The notes: generated by a model not told the origin, from the sequence alone. DNA of 5,461 bases from an uncultured archaeon (GCA_937890045.1 CALBXV010000147.1:1-5461); one strand, 5' to 3'; counted from the first letter of the stretch, positions 1 through 5,461 are shown. Translations and numbers: made by a program.

Positions 1-28
1 ATACCCAGGTATGTCTTTTCAGGAAAAA

Positions 29-73
29 CGTCTTAAATCGTCTTTAAATCGTCTTTAAATCGTCTTAAATCGT
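29..73 (-). repeat. Short tandem repeat, four 10-11 bp units, at the 3' end of the sbmA-like gene
   Basis: Read on the minus strand, the unit is ACGATTTAAG or ACGATTTAAAG. It occurs four times head to tail: two 11-bp units in the middle (39-49, 50-60) and a 10-bp unit at each side (29-38, 61-70), plus a partial ACG at 71-73. The first unit includes the last two sense codons and the TAA stop of the sbmA-like gene. Because of the mixed 10/11-bp spacing, the TAA in the successive units falls in all three reading frames. No spacers separate the units, so this is not a CRISPR array. Role unknown: it could be replication slippage, a protein or RNA binding site, or a translational stop block. It is close to the window edge, but the sequence at 1-28 does not continue it. 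Confidence 0.85.
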
Positions 74-1075
74 ATATCTGACCAAGTTCTGCTCGAACTC
101 CTTTAGTCGCTTCCAAACAGACCTCAATTCAGTTATTGTAGTAAATTGATATAAAAATACCCCAAATCCTTCATGTACTTTCCTGAAAGCATTACTGACT
201 TGAACCACAACCCCTAAAGTGATAAGTTTGGTAAAAAGACCTGGCCCAACTAAAAGATAAGGAACAATAACCATGAATTGATCATAACTATTGATCCATA
301 TATCAACGTAGCCATAATGGTTGAAGAGCCTCTGATAGTTAAATTTAATTCCTGTAAATAGTTCTAAAATAGTTTCTGGTTTTGAATAAGTGTTTTTATC
401 ATCTTCACCAAATACTAATTCTTTTCTAAATGCAGCTTCAACTTTCTGGTTATTGTATTCAAGTCCTGGCAACTTTGCACCAACGAACCATGTAATAATC
501 AATCCACCAATAGAAACTACTAATGCAAACCAAACTAATGAACCTTCTTTCATACCCATAAATGGAATATCTGTTTTAGCACTTAGTTGCCATAAAACAG
601 GTATAAATGCTATCAATGTCATTATAGAACGAACAATCTGTGATCCAAGTCTTTCTATAATATCAGCAAACTTATGAGTATCTTCCTGTATTCTCTGTGA
701 AGCACCTTCAATATCTTCTGTAACATTTCTCCACTTAGGTAAGTAGTCAAAGGTTATAGCTTCTCTCCAACGTAAACCATATACCCTTGTAAACCAATTT
801 GTAATGGTAGCAATAATAACATACGGCATTGCTAACATAAAAAATGATTTATCTTCAATATTAGTTGATATGAGTTTTTGATAGAATAAATCTATACCAA
901 CTTGTGACTTATCAAAGTATGTTGCTGAGTTCTGCATTAAATCGTAAAAACCACCATACCATGCATTAATAGCTACAGTTAGTGATACTTGTATCCATAA
1001 TGAAGATAACAGAATAAACAGGCCACCCCACGCCCACAATGCCCATTTTTTAGTACAGAAAAATGATTTAATCAT
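65..1075 (-). CDS. sbmA: SbmA/BacA-like peptide transporter, N-terminally short
   Basis: A 336-residue polytopic inner-membrane protein of the SbmA/BacA family. Known members are proton-driven importers of peptides such as microcins, bleomycin and proline-rich antimicrobial peptides, and carry no ATPase domain. Recognition rests on strings that closely match E. coli SbmA as I remember it: NAWYGGFYDL near 37-46, IEGASQRIQEDT at 122-133, MTLIAFIPVL at 152-161, and KLPGLEYNNQ followed by KVEAAFRKEL and VFGEDD at 201-226. Hydrophobic segments lie near 10-35, 77-97, 147-163, 179-200 and 266-292. E. coli SbmA has about 406 residues; the missing part is at the N-terminus, where the extra first membrane helices would be, so this copy is reduced to the core. 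The start overlaps the stop of the upstream zinc-binding-type gene by ATGA, and there is no good ribosome binding site before it, so translation is probably coupled. The acidic residues thought to carry protons are partly visible (for example E123, E131, E219, E224), but I cannot assign them individually. Confidence 0.9.
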   Translation of the reverse strand: MIKSFFCTKKWALWAWGGLFILLSSLWIQVSLTVAINAWYGGFYDLMQNSATYFDKSQVGIDLFYQKLISTNIEDKSFFMLAMPYVIIATITNWFTRVYGLRWREAITFDYLPKWRNVTEDIEGASQRIQEDTHKFADIIERLGSQIVRSIMTLIAFIPVLWQLSAKTDIPFMGMKEGSLVWFALVVSIGGLIITWFVGAKLPGLEYNNQKVEAAFRKELVFGEDDKNTYSKPETILELFTGIKFNYQRLFNHYGYVDIWINSYDQFMVIVPYLLVGPGLFTKLITLGVVVQVSNAFRKVHEGFGVFLYQFTTITELRSVWKRLKEFEQNLVRYTI

Positions 1076-1386
1076 ATATCATATTCATCTATTGCTTTTG
1101 GGATAGCATCTTCATACCACGATTCCATCCCTGGTCTTTGATTAGAACAATCCAATTTCACTGAAAGATTATATTGACGAACAGGAATATTCTCAAGATT
1201 GAGTTGTAGTGGTCTATTGCAACCTACGCAGTCTTGTGTCTGTGGTTTTATTTCTATTGCTAGTTGTATTGGGATATTCTTTTGATGAAAATAATCATCA
1301 ACAGCATTTTTGTGACTCACTTGAACATTATTTTTTTTTTCACAAATAGGACAATAAAACATGATAGTATCATATGTGTATTTCAT
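1072..1386 (-). CDS. Small protein with two CXXC pairs (putative zinc ribbon), unknown function
   Basis: A 104-residue protein of unknown function. It has CPIC at 12-15 and CVGC at 53-56, a spacing that could form a single zinc ribbon, plus a lone Cys at 80. There is no signal peptide or membrane segment, so it is probably cytoplasmic. The start at 1386 was chosen because AAAGG lies six bases upstream. An in-frame opening further upstream, to 1524, runs through the tRNA gene and into the aldehyde dehydrogenase gene, so it is not credible as coding. The stop TGA overlaps the ATG of the sbmA-like gene, which suggests linked expression with the transporter. An A10 run (minus strand) lies at 1331-1340, within the Glu-Lys-Lys-Asn stretch just after the first CXXC. 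I do not recognise the family. Confidence 0.8.
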   Translation of the reverse strand: MKYTYDTIMFYCPICEKKNNVQVSHKNAVDDYFHQKNIPIQLAIEIKPQTQDCVGCNRPLQLNLENIPVRQYNLSVKLDCSNQRPGMESWYEDAIPKAIDEYDI

Positions 1387-1392
1387 AACAAA

Positions 1393-1397
1393 CCTTT
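1393..1397 (-). promoter_or_regulatory. Ribosome binding site AAAGG for the two-CXXC protein
   Basis: AAAGG on the minus strand sits six bases before the ATG at 1386 and just beyond the 3' end of the tRNA. It supports the short start over any start upstream of or inside the tRNA. Confidence 0.6.
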
Positions 1398-1409
1398 CAT
1401 TAAAAATTA

Positions 1410-1482
1410 AGCCTCCGAGAGGACTTGAACCCCCAACATCGACATTACAAATGTCGCGCTCTACCAGTTGAGCTACAGAGGC
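1410..1482 (-). tRNA. tRNA-Thr (anticodon UGU)
   Basis: A complete cloverleaf can be folded by eye. The acceptor stem GCCTCTG pairs with CGGAGGC (one G-U). The D arm is GCTC/GAGC, the anticodon arm is CGACA/TGTCG around the loop TTTGTAA, the variable loop is five bases, and the T arm is GGGGG/CCTCT (two G-U) with the loop TTCAAGT. Anticodon TGT decodes ACA and probably ACG threonine codons, which suit an AT-rich genome. The discriminator would be T and no CCA is encoded, so the end must be added by the host enzyme. It begins one base after the aldehyde dehydrogenase stop and ends 23 bases before the next start, so it is probably cut out of a polycistronic transcript. There is no intron. Phages often carry tRNAs of this kind to match codon use. 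Confidence 0.95.
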
Positions 1483-1483
1483 A

Positions 1484-2953
1484 TTATTCGATCTGTGCTT
1501 TTTGTAGCTTTCCAGAAAAATCAATTACCATATTTTTTACATAAGTTACTGCATCAAACATCTGACTTCCTGCTTCTCTACTACTGATAGGACTTGTATC
1601 TTTAATCCCACCAAAGTTTTGACCTACTTCTGCTCCAATACATGAAGTATTCACATAGGCCAATCCAGTTTCTGTGTCTTTCATAAATTTAAAACTTTCA
1701 TTTACATCTTGAGTATATATCGCGGCACTCAATCCGTATCTGGTACCATTTACAATATCCATCATTTCATCAAAAGTTTCGTATTCAATTATGGCAACAA
1801 CAGGTCCAAAGATTTCTTCTTGGGCTAATTCGTTATCTGGTGTAATATTAGTAAAGATAGTAGGAGCATAAAAATAACCAGAATTCATATGAATTTCTGC
1901 ACCACCAGTTAGTAAATCATCACCACGTTCAACGGCTCTATTTACATAATTTTCTACATTATCTACTGCTTTCTTATTAATCAGAGGACCTACATCCGTA
2001 TCAGCTTCTAAACCATCACCAATACGCAATGATTCTGTCCTCCTAATTAATTTTTCTGTAAATACTTTTTTAACTTTCTTATCAATAATTACTCTACTAC
2101 AAGCCGTACATCTCTGTCCTGTTGTACCAAAGGCACCAAATATTACTCCTTCAACGGCAAGGTCGAGGTCTGCATTTTTTGTTACTGTGATTGAATTTTT
2201 TCCACCAAGTTCAAGTGAATATTTCTTTCCTAGTTCAGAACATTCTTTAGCAATTAAACTACCTGTTGCTGAAGAACCTGTGAATGAAATAACTTTTACA
2301 TCTGGATGTTTAACTAATGCCATACCAGTTGTTGAACCAGGACCTGTTACAACATTAAATACACCAGGTGGTAATCCTGCTTCATGAAATACCTCAGCAA
2401 GTCTAACAACAGACCACGGTGTATCTGAAGCTGGTTTAATAACTACTGTATTACCGGCAACTATTGCGGGAAATGCTTTCCATGCGGGAATTGCTATTGG
2501 AAAATTCCATGGAGTAATCATACCAATTACACCATAAGGTAATTTGGCACTCATACTCCATTTATTTTTCATTTCAGATGGTACTGTTTCACCGGTCAAT
2601 CGTCTACCAGCACCAGCTGCATAATAAGCTATATCTATACACTCTTGAACATCACCACGGGTTTCTGCTATGACTTTTCCCATCTCAACAGTCATTCCTT
2701 TGGCAATGCATTCTTTATCTCTTACAAGAATCTCTGCGGCTTTAAAAAGGATATCTGCACGTTTTGGAGCAGGAACATTTTTCCAATCCAGAAAAGCATG
2801 TTTTGCGTGTTTTACTGCTTTATTAATATCAGCTTGTCCAGAATTTTGAAACTCACCAACTACTTGTTTAGGGTGTGCGGGATTAACATCAAGAAATATT
2901 TCTCCACTTTCATTGTCAACCCACTCGCCATTAATGTAGTTTTTATAGTGCAT
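1484..2953 (-). CDS. NAD(P)-dependent aldehyde dehydrogenase
   Basis: A full-length 489-residue member of the aldehyde dehydrogenase superfamily, which oxidises an aldehyde to the acid with NAD(P)+ in the cytoplasm. Visible signatures in order: TPWNFP at 147-152 (N150 for the oxyanion hole), IKPASDTP at 172-179 (K173 for cofactor binding), FTGSSATG at 224-231 (Rossmann loop), LELGGK at 247-252 (E248 general base), GQRCTA at 279-284 (C282 nucleophile), and EEIFGPV at 379-385 (cofactor ribose). All expected catalytic residues are present. The tail [11 protein letters not shown] resembles an uncharacterised bacterial ALDH group, and the [10 protein letters not shown] region resembles ALDH7-like enzymes. 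The substrate cannot be read from the sequence; a semialdehyde is plausible. The stretch after FGG ([12 protein letters not shown]) appears slightly longer than the usual K-(S/T)-G-x-G-x-REAG form. The start is supported by AGGGAGA seven bases upstream, and the stop lies one base from the tRNA. No frameshift is seen. Confidence 0.96.
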   Translation of the reverse strand: MHYKNYINGEWVDNESGEIFLDVNPAHPKQVVGEFQNSGQADINKAVKHAKHAFLDWKNVPAPKRADILFKAAEILVRDKECIAKGMTVEMGKVIAETRGDVQECIDIAYYAAGAGRRLTGETVPSEMKNKWSMSAKLPYGVIGMITPWNFPIAIPAWKAFPAIVAGNTVVIKPASDTPWSVVRLAEVFHEAGLPPGVFNVVTGPGSTTGMALVKHPDVKVISFTGSSATGSLIAKECSELGKKYSLELGGKNSITVTKNADLDLAVEGVIFGAFGTTGQRCTACSRVIIDKKVKKVFTEKLIRRTESLRIGDGLEADTDVGPLINKKAVDNVENYVNRAVERGDDLLTGGAEIHMNSGYFYAPTIFTNITPDNELAQEEIFGPVVAIIEYETFDEMMDIVNGTRYGLSAAIYTQDVNESFKFMKDTETGLAYVNTSCIGAEVGQNFGGIKDTSPISSREAGSQMFDAVTYVKNMVIDFSGKLQKAQIE

Positions 2954-2970
2954 AATAAAGTCTCCCTTTT

Positions 2971-3183
2971 TTAATTATAAAAATCCCATGAAAGTTCTCC
3001 GCGTTCTACAAGATCAGCTTCCGTTCTACATTTTACATAAGTTTTTTGTACATTTCCACCAGCAAATGTAAAAGTCCTTATACCACCAGCATATGTACCA
3101 GATGCATCTGAATATGTATCAGACGCCGTAGCAGTATCATCATATTTCCATATAGTACTACCATTTACATAGTTCCATGCCAT
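2971..3183 (-). CDS. Small hypothetical protein, 70 residues
   Basis: I do not recognise this protein with confidence. It begins MAWNYVNGSTIWKYDD and is rich in Thr, Ser, Gly, Asp and aromatic residues, with a single Cys near residue 52. The central part (17-45) has a repetitive Thr/Asp/Gly/Ala/Tyr character and looks beta-rich. The end is GELSWDFYN. There is no signal peptide or membrane segment. Its composition recalls short accessory or structural proteins of tailed phages, but that is an impression only. The start is supported by AGAGGA seven bases upstream, which is formed by the last two sense codons of the preceding gene. Only four bases separate it from that gene, so the two are probably translated in sequence. 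The next gene downstream, the aldehyde dehydrogenase, starts 17 bases after its stop. Confidence 0.75.
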   Translation of the reverse strand: MAWNYVNGSTIWKYDDTATASDTYSDASGTYAGGIRTFTFAGGNVQKTYVKCRTEADLVERGELSWDFYN

Positions 3184-3187
3184 ATTA

Positions 3188-3562
3188 TTATCCTCTTGTT
3201 ATGACTACTATTTTATTAATTTGTTTCTGTATAATCTCTTTCCTGTTGGGCCATTTGATATAAACATCTTCAGGATTTTTCATCAAGTTATATAGAAGTG
3301 GCATAATCATCTTTTCTACTTTCAACAAATCTTCTTTATGTTTCTTTCGAAGAATGTCCATCTGTGAATCATCACCCTCACGAATAGCAATTAACTTATC
3401 AATTTTTTCTTCTAGTCCAGATGGAATGGCACCACCTTGATCTGCTACTCTACTTTTAATCTCTTTTTCATATTCAGTTACTTCTACTTCATCAACAGTA
3501 TTGAAACCAAAATCAAAACTTTCACCATAACCTTCATCGTTAAACTCGTCAATTTCTGACAT
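3188..3562 (-). CDS. Conserved phage-type hypothetical protein, acidic N-terminus and helical core
   Basis: A 124-residue protein in three visible parts. Residues 1-33 are very acidic and rich in Gly and Phe, probably disordered. Residues about 49-85 are highly charged and helix-prone, likely a coiled coil. Residues 86-124 form a compact block, with PLLYNLMKNPEDVYIKWPNR at 88-107 followed by a basic helix ending in ITRG. From memory, a similar PLL-NL-NPE-YI-WP-R block is found in unnamed proteins of marine T4-like myoviruses; this was not checked by search. Function unknown. There is no signal peptide or membrane segment. The start is supported by AGGAGA five bases upstream, and this site overlaps the stop codon of the exonuclease gene (TAGGAGAG), so expression is probably tied to the exonuclease. 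A DNA-replication, structural or scaffolding role are all possible. Confidence 0.8.
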   Translation of the reverse strand: MSEIDEFNDEGYGESFDFGFNTVDEVEVTEYEKEIKSRVADQGGAIPSGLEEKIDKLIAIREGDDSQMDILRKKHKEDLLKVEKMIMPLLYNLMKNPEDVYIKWPNRKEIIQKQINKIVVITRG

Positions 3563-3571
3563 TTTACTCTC

Positions 3572-4252
3572 CTATTTTATTTGAATCACTTGGGGATCTT
3601 TTTTCATTATATCAACCAATTTGTCAATATAGATATCTGAATCAAAAATAGATTTCTTGAATACTTGAACATCAAAACTATTTCGTACTGCTATAATAAT
3701 CACTAACTGCTCTGAAATACATCCAGTCATTTCATAAAACGCTGCAGCATAAAATGCGGCTTGAATCCAATAATCTTCAATCCATTCTTCACGTTTGGGT
3801 TTACACGATGTTTTAAAATCAATAACAGAAATTTTACCATTATATTCAGCAACACAATCAGTTGTCCCAGCAACTCTTAACTTATCACTGTATACTGGAA
3901 TTTCTAAACCAACTATATTATCAATATTACCAAGAATAAACCTCATACGATTGAATACCCTTCTTGATTCACTATCTGTAGATATTATAGTTTTATTATA
4001 TAAGTATCTTTCACATAATTCATGTACCTCAGTTCCTATTTTAGCAGCCTCTTTCATTATTCTATTGGCTTCTTCATCACCTACTCTTTCCCTCCATTCA
4101 ACCAAACTTGGTTTCGGTTGTTTACCAAGAATAGTTGTAATGGAAGGATATTGATTCCCATCTGGTGTTACATATACTCTTTTCCCATCTATTGATTGTC
4201 TTGTGGGAACTTGTAAATCATCAATATCATGCACATGATTAAAGTGTTTCAT
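3572..4252 (-). CDS. PD-(D/E)XK exonuclease, phage type (RecB/MGME1-like)
   Basis: A 226-residue nuclease of the PD-(D/E)XK superfamily. Visible motifs: YPSITTILG at 35-43 near the start, GTEVH at 73-77 (the first helix with the conserved His), GLEIPVY at 115-121 (E117), AGTTD at 128-132 (D132), the core IDFKTS at 144-149 (D145, K147), and the helix W157-x6-Q164-x3-Y168 typical of RecB-family nucleases. All expected metal-binding and catalytic positions seem present. From memory, this length, the N-terminal YVTPDGNQYPS segment and the WRERVGDEEANRI segment match putative exonucleases of marine T4-like myoviruses. Likely role: degradation or processing of DNA ends during replication, recombination or host DNA breakdown in the cytoplasm. 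No iron-sulfur cysteine cluster like that of Cas4 is visible. The start lies three bases after the protease stop, with AGGAGA ten bases upstream inside the last protease codons. Confidence 0.9.
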   Translation of the reverse strand: MKHFNHVHDIDDLQVPTRQSIDGKRVYVTPDGNQYPSITTILGKQPKPSLVEWRERVGDEEANRIMKEAAKIGTEVHELCERYLYNKTIISTDSESRRVFNRMRFILGNIDNIVGLEIPVYSDKLRVAGTTDCVAEYNGKISVIDFKTSCKPKREEWIEDYWIQAAFYAAAFYEMTGCISEQLVIIIAVRNSFDVQVFKKSIFDSDIYIDKLVDIMKKDPQVIQIK

Positions 4253-4255
4253 GTA

Positions 4256-5362
4256 TTATTTTTCTCCTAAAACCATCTCAATATCAATAATTTGTTTATT
4301 ACGAATTAGAGTAAATACAACTTTATCATTTATCTTTTTCTTAGCTACCATAGCAGCAAGTTTGTTGATCAGAACTTTTACACCATCAACCTTCAAAATA
4401 ATATCCCCAGCTTTTAAAATACCAACAGCTGGGCCACCAGTGACTACCTCGGTTACAAACGCCCCTTCACCACTAGTATAATCTTTCATATCTTCTTTGT
4501 TGACTCCACGAAACATTATACCAACAAATGGTCGTTTAATCTTTTCACCAGCCTTTAGTCGTTCAATAATATTTTTCGCATAAGTACCATCAATAGCAAA
4601 ACCAAGACCTATACTCCCTGATGAAGCTCCACCACTACCTGTAATAATTATAGCATTGATACCAATTACATCTCCTTGTAAATTAAACAATGGCCCGCCT
4701 GAATTTCCCGGATTGATAGAAGTATCTGTCTGAACAAATGGAACGAATGGTGCTGCTGATGGAATTATTCTATCTAATGCAGAAACATTTCCAAAAGTTG
4801 TAGTAAATGATAGATTCATAGGTGAACCAATAGCAATAACCCTATCACCAACTTCTGGCATATCACCCCATGAAACAAATTTAAAAGTCTTTTTAGCTTC
4901 AGATGCACCCAATTTAATTTTCAATAAAGCAATATCAGAAGCTTTGTCATAATTGATTAAATCTGTTTCATACCTAGAACCATCTTTAAATGTAACAAAA
5001 GCCATTCCTTTGCCATCGGAAATATGATCAACAACATGAAAATTTGTAATTACATATCCATCAGCACTAATTACAAAACCCGATCCACCTCGTGGTGGTT
5101 CAATACCTTTACCAGGTGGTAATTGATCTTGTGGTCTATCACGAAACTTGAAATTACCATCAGGACCTGGATTCTGTGGTGATGGTCGTGGTACCATTTG
5201 AGTATTTTTTGAAAATGATTCAGCTGATACTTCTACAACAGCAGGCATAACTTTTGAAATGGTCGTTGTTACATAATCATGATCTGCAAATACTGGAGTT
5301 GAATAAAACAAAAATGACGCAAGAGTAATAGTCATAATTGCAGTTATAGCTTTTTTATACAT
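4256..5362 (-). CDS. htrA: HtrA/Deg-family exported serine protease with one PDZ domain
   Basis: A 368-residue trypsin-like protease of the HtrA/Deg family, which in bacteria degrades or processes misfolded proteins in the periplasm. The N-terminus is a signal peptide: basic MYKK, a hydrophobic core to about residue 20, then STPVFA with probable cleavage after A26. The catalytic triad is visible: H109 in TNFHVV, D143 in ASDIALLKI, and S221 in NPGNSGGPLF. Residues about 53-90 form a Pro/Gln/Asp-rich loop like the LA loop of DegP/DegQ. One PDZ domain spans about 277-366, including RPFVGI and GPAVGILKAGDIILKVDG. A single PDZ and this length are nearer DegS or short Deg proteins than DegP, but the good cleavage site argues for a soluble protein. 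If it is uncleaved, it would be membrane-anchored like DegS. The start at 5362 was chosen because AGGAGC lies six bases upstream and a signal peptide follows directly. An upstream TTG start at 5410 would add 16 residues before the signal peptide. The exonuclease gene follows after three bases. Confidence 0.95.
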   Translation of the reverse strand: MYKKAITAIMTITLASFLFYSTPVFADHDYVTTTISKVMPAVVEVSAESFSKNTQMVPRPSPQNPGPDGNFKFRDRPQDQLPPGKGIEPPRGGSGFVISADGYVITNFHVVDHISDGKGMAFVTFKDGSRYETDLINYDKASDIALLKIKLGASEAKKTFKFVSWGDMPEVGDRVIAIGSPMNLSFTTTFGNVSALDRIIPSAAPFVPFVQTDTSINPGNSGGPLFNLQGDVIGINAIIITGSGGASSGSIGLGFAIDGTYAKNIIERLKAGEKIKRPFVGIMFRGVNKEDMKDYTSGEGAFVTEVVTGGPAVGILKAGDIILKVDGVKVLINKLAAMVAKKKINDKVVFTLIRNKQIIDIEMVLGEK

Positions 5363-5368
5363 ATTTTT

Positions 5369-5374
5369 GCTCCT
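5369..5374 (-). promoter_or_regulatory. Ribosome binding site AGGAGC deciding the protease start
   Basis: AGGAGC on the minus strand, six bases before the ATG at 5362. It is a strong Shine-Dalgarno match and places the start directly before the signal peptide. Confidence 0.75.
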
Positions 5375-5425
5375 ATTTGGGGCTATATAATTTAATATTG
5401 TTTCCACCAATCACACAACTTCTAT

Positions 5426-5461
5426 CTATTTCTTTGTATACAAATACAATCGCCCATTGGT
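5426..5461 (-). CDS. Possible C-terminal end of an upstream gene (partial)
   Basis: On the minus strand one frame is open from the window edge and reads TNGRLYLYTKK, then TAG at 5428-5426. The tight packing of the other genes makes the end of an upstream gene expected here, and this frame gives a believable C-terminus. With only eleven residues it cannot be identified, and another frame stopping close by is almost as possible. The stretch from 5363 to 5425 would then be the leader of the protease gene. It is AT-rich, and I see no clear promoter or terminator in it. Confidence 0.2.
   Translation of the reverse strand, partial: TNGRLYLYTKK

Noticed and set aside
13..32. A hairpin from the T-rich and A-rich arms near the left edge.
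   Set aside because: The pairing is only four or five A-T-rich pairs around a tiny loop, too weak to call.
29..73. The tandem units as a CRISPR array or strong terminator.
   Set aside because: The units are contiguous with no spacers, and no GC-rich hairpin followed by a T run is present on the minus strand.
65..1075. Calling the transporter a complete ABC transporter.
   Set aside because: There are no Walker A, Walker B or signature motifs and no ATPase gene nearby. The motifs are those of the ATPase-free SbmA/BacA family.
1383..1400. A mini reading frame (MKGLL) whose TGA overlaps the ATG of the two-CXXC protein.
   Set aside because: It is only five codons with no ribosome binding site of its own, and its bases serve as the ribosome binding region of the real gene.
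1410..1482. The tRNA as a prophage attachment site.
   Set aside because: No integrase, no duplicated tRNA 3' end and no direct repeat were found in the window.
1387..1524. An in-frame N-terminal extension of the two-CXXC protein up to 1524.
   Set aside because: It would translate the entire tRNA-Thr gene and the end of the aldehyde dehydrogenase in another frame. The VAQLVER and GSSPLGG strings are typical of a translated tRNA.
2645..2974. Plus-strand open frames opposite the aldehyde dehydrogenase, and likewise near 390-677, 2187-2387, 3795-4154 and 4251-4481.
   Set aside because: They lie antisense to strongly identified genes, show no recognisable domains, and reflect the codon bias of the opposite strand.
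3572..4252. Cas4 as the identity of the PD-(D/E)XK protein.
   Set aside because: The four-cysteine iron-sulfur cluster of Cas4 is absent, and there are no cas genes or arrays nearby.
5363..5410. A longer protease starting at a TTG at 5410.
   Set aside because: The signal peptide would no longer be N-terminal, the start codon is weak, and the ATG at 5362 has a strong ribosome binding site.
5363..5425. A sigma-70 or T4-late-type promoter before the protease gene.
   Set aside because: There are TATA-like bases, but no properly spaced -35 and -10 pair and no TATAAATA late motif on the minus strand.

Overview
The window is AT-rich and every supportable gene lies on the minus strand, so it reads right to left from about 5461 to about 29. 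Seven intact protein genes and one tRNA gene are packed with gaps of 1 to 23 bases or small overlaps, and I see no convincing terminator between them. It looks like one polycistronic block. The best fit is a tailed bacteriophage genome, probably a marine T4-like myovirus infecting a Gram-negative host. The main reasons are a PD-(D/E)XK exonuclease of a type I recognise from marine myoviruses, a 124-residue protein whose C-terminal block resembles conserved phage hypothetical proteins, the extreme packing, and a tRNA gene squeezed between coding genes. These family matches are from memory, not from a search. A bacterial chromosome or a prophage cannot be excluded from 5.4 kb.

Reading in the direction of transcription: a possible end of an upstream gene (5426-5461), a short leader, an exported HtrA/Deg-type serine protease with one PDZ domain (4256-5362), the exonuclease (3572-4252), the 124-residue acidic/coiled protein (3188-3562), a 70-residue unknown protein (2971-3183), a full-length aldehyde dehydrogenase (1484-2953), tRNA-Thr(UGU) (1410-1482), a 104-residue protein with two CXXC pairs (1072-1386), and an SbmA/BacA-like peptide transporter (65-1075). 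The transporter overlaps its upstream neighbour by ATGA and ends in a short tandem repeat (29-73).

The phage-like genes (exonuclease, 124-residue and 70-residue proteins) sit between genes that look cellular: a periplasmic protease, a dehydrogenase and an inner-membrane peptide transporter. All three cellular-type genes appear intact, with catalytic residues in place in the two enzymes. This suggests auxiliary genes expressed during infection rather than debris. A speculative link is that the exported protease and the peptide importer act together on periplasmic peptides, while the dehydrogenase changes aldehyde metabolism in the infected cell. Nothing in the sequence proves that link.
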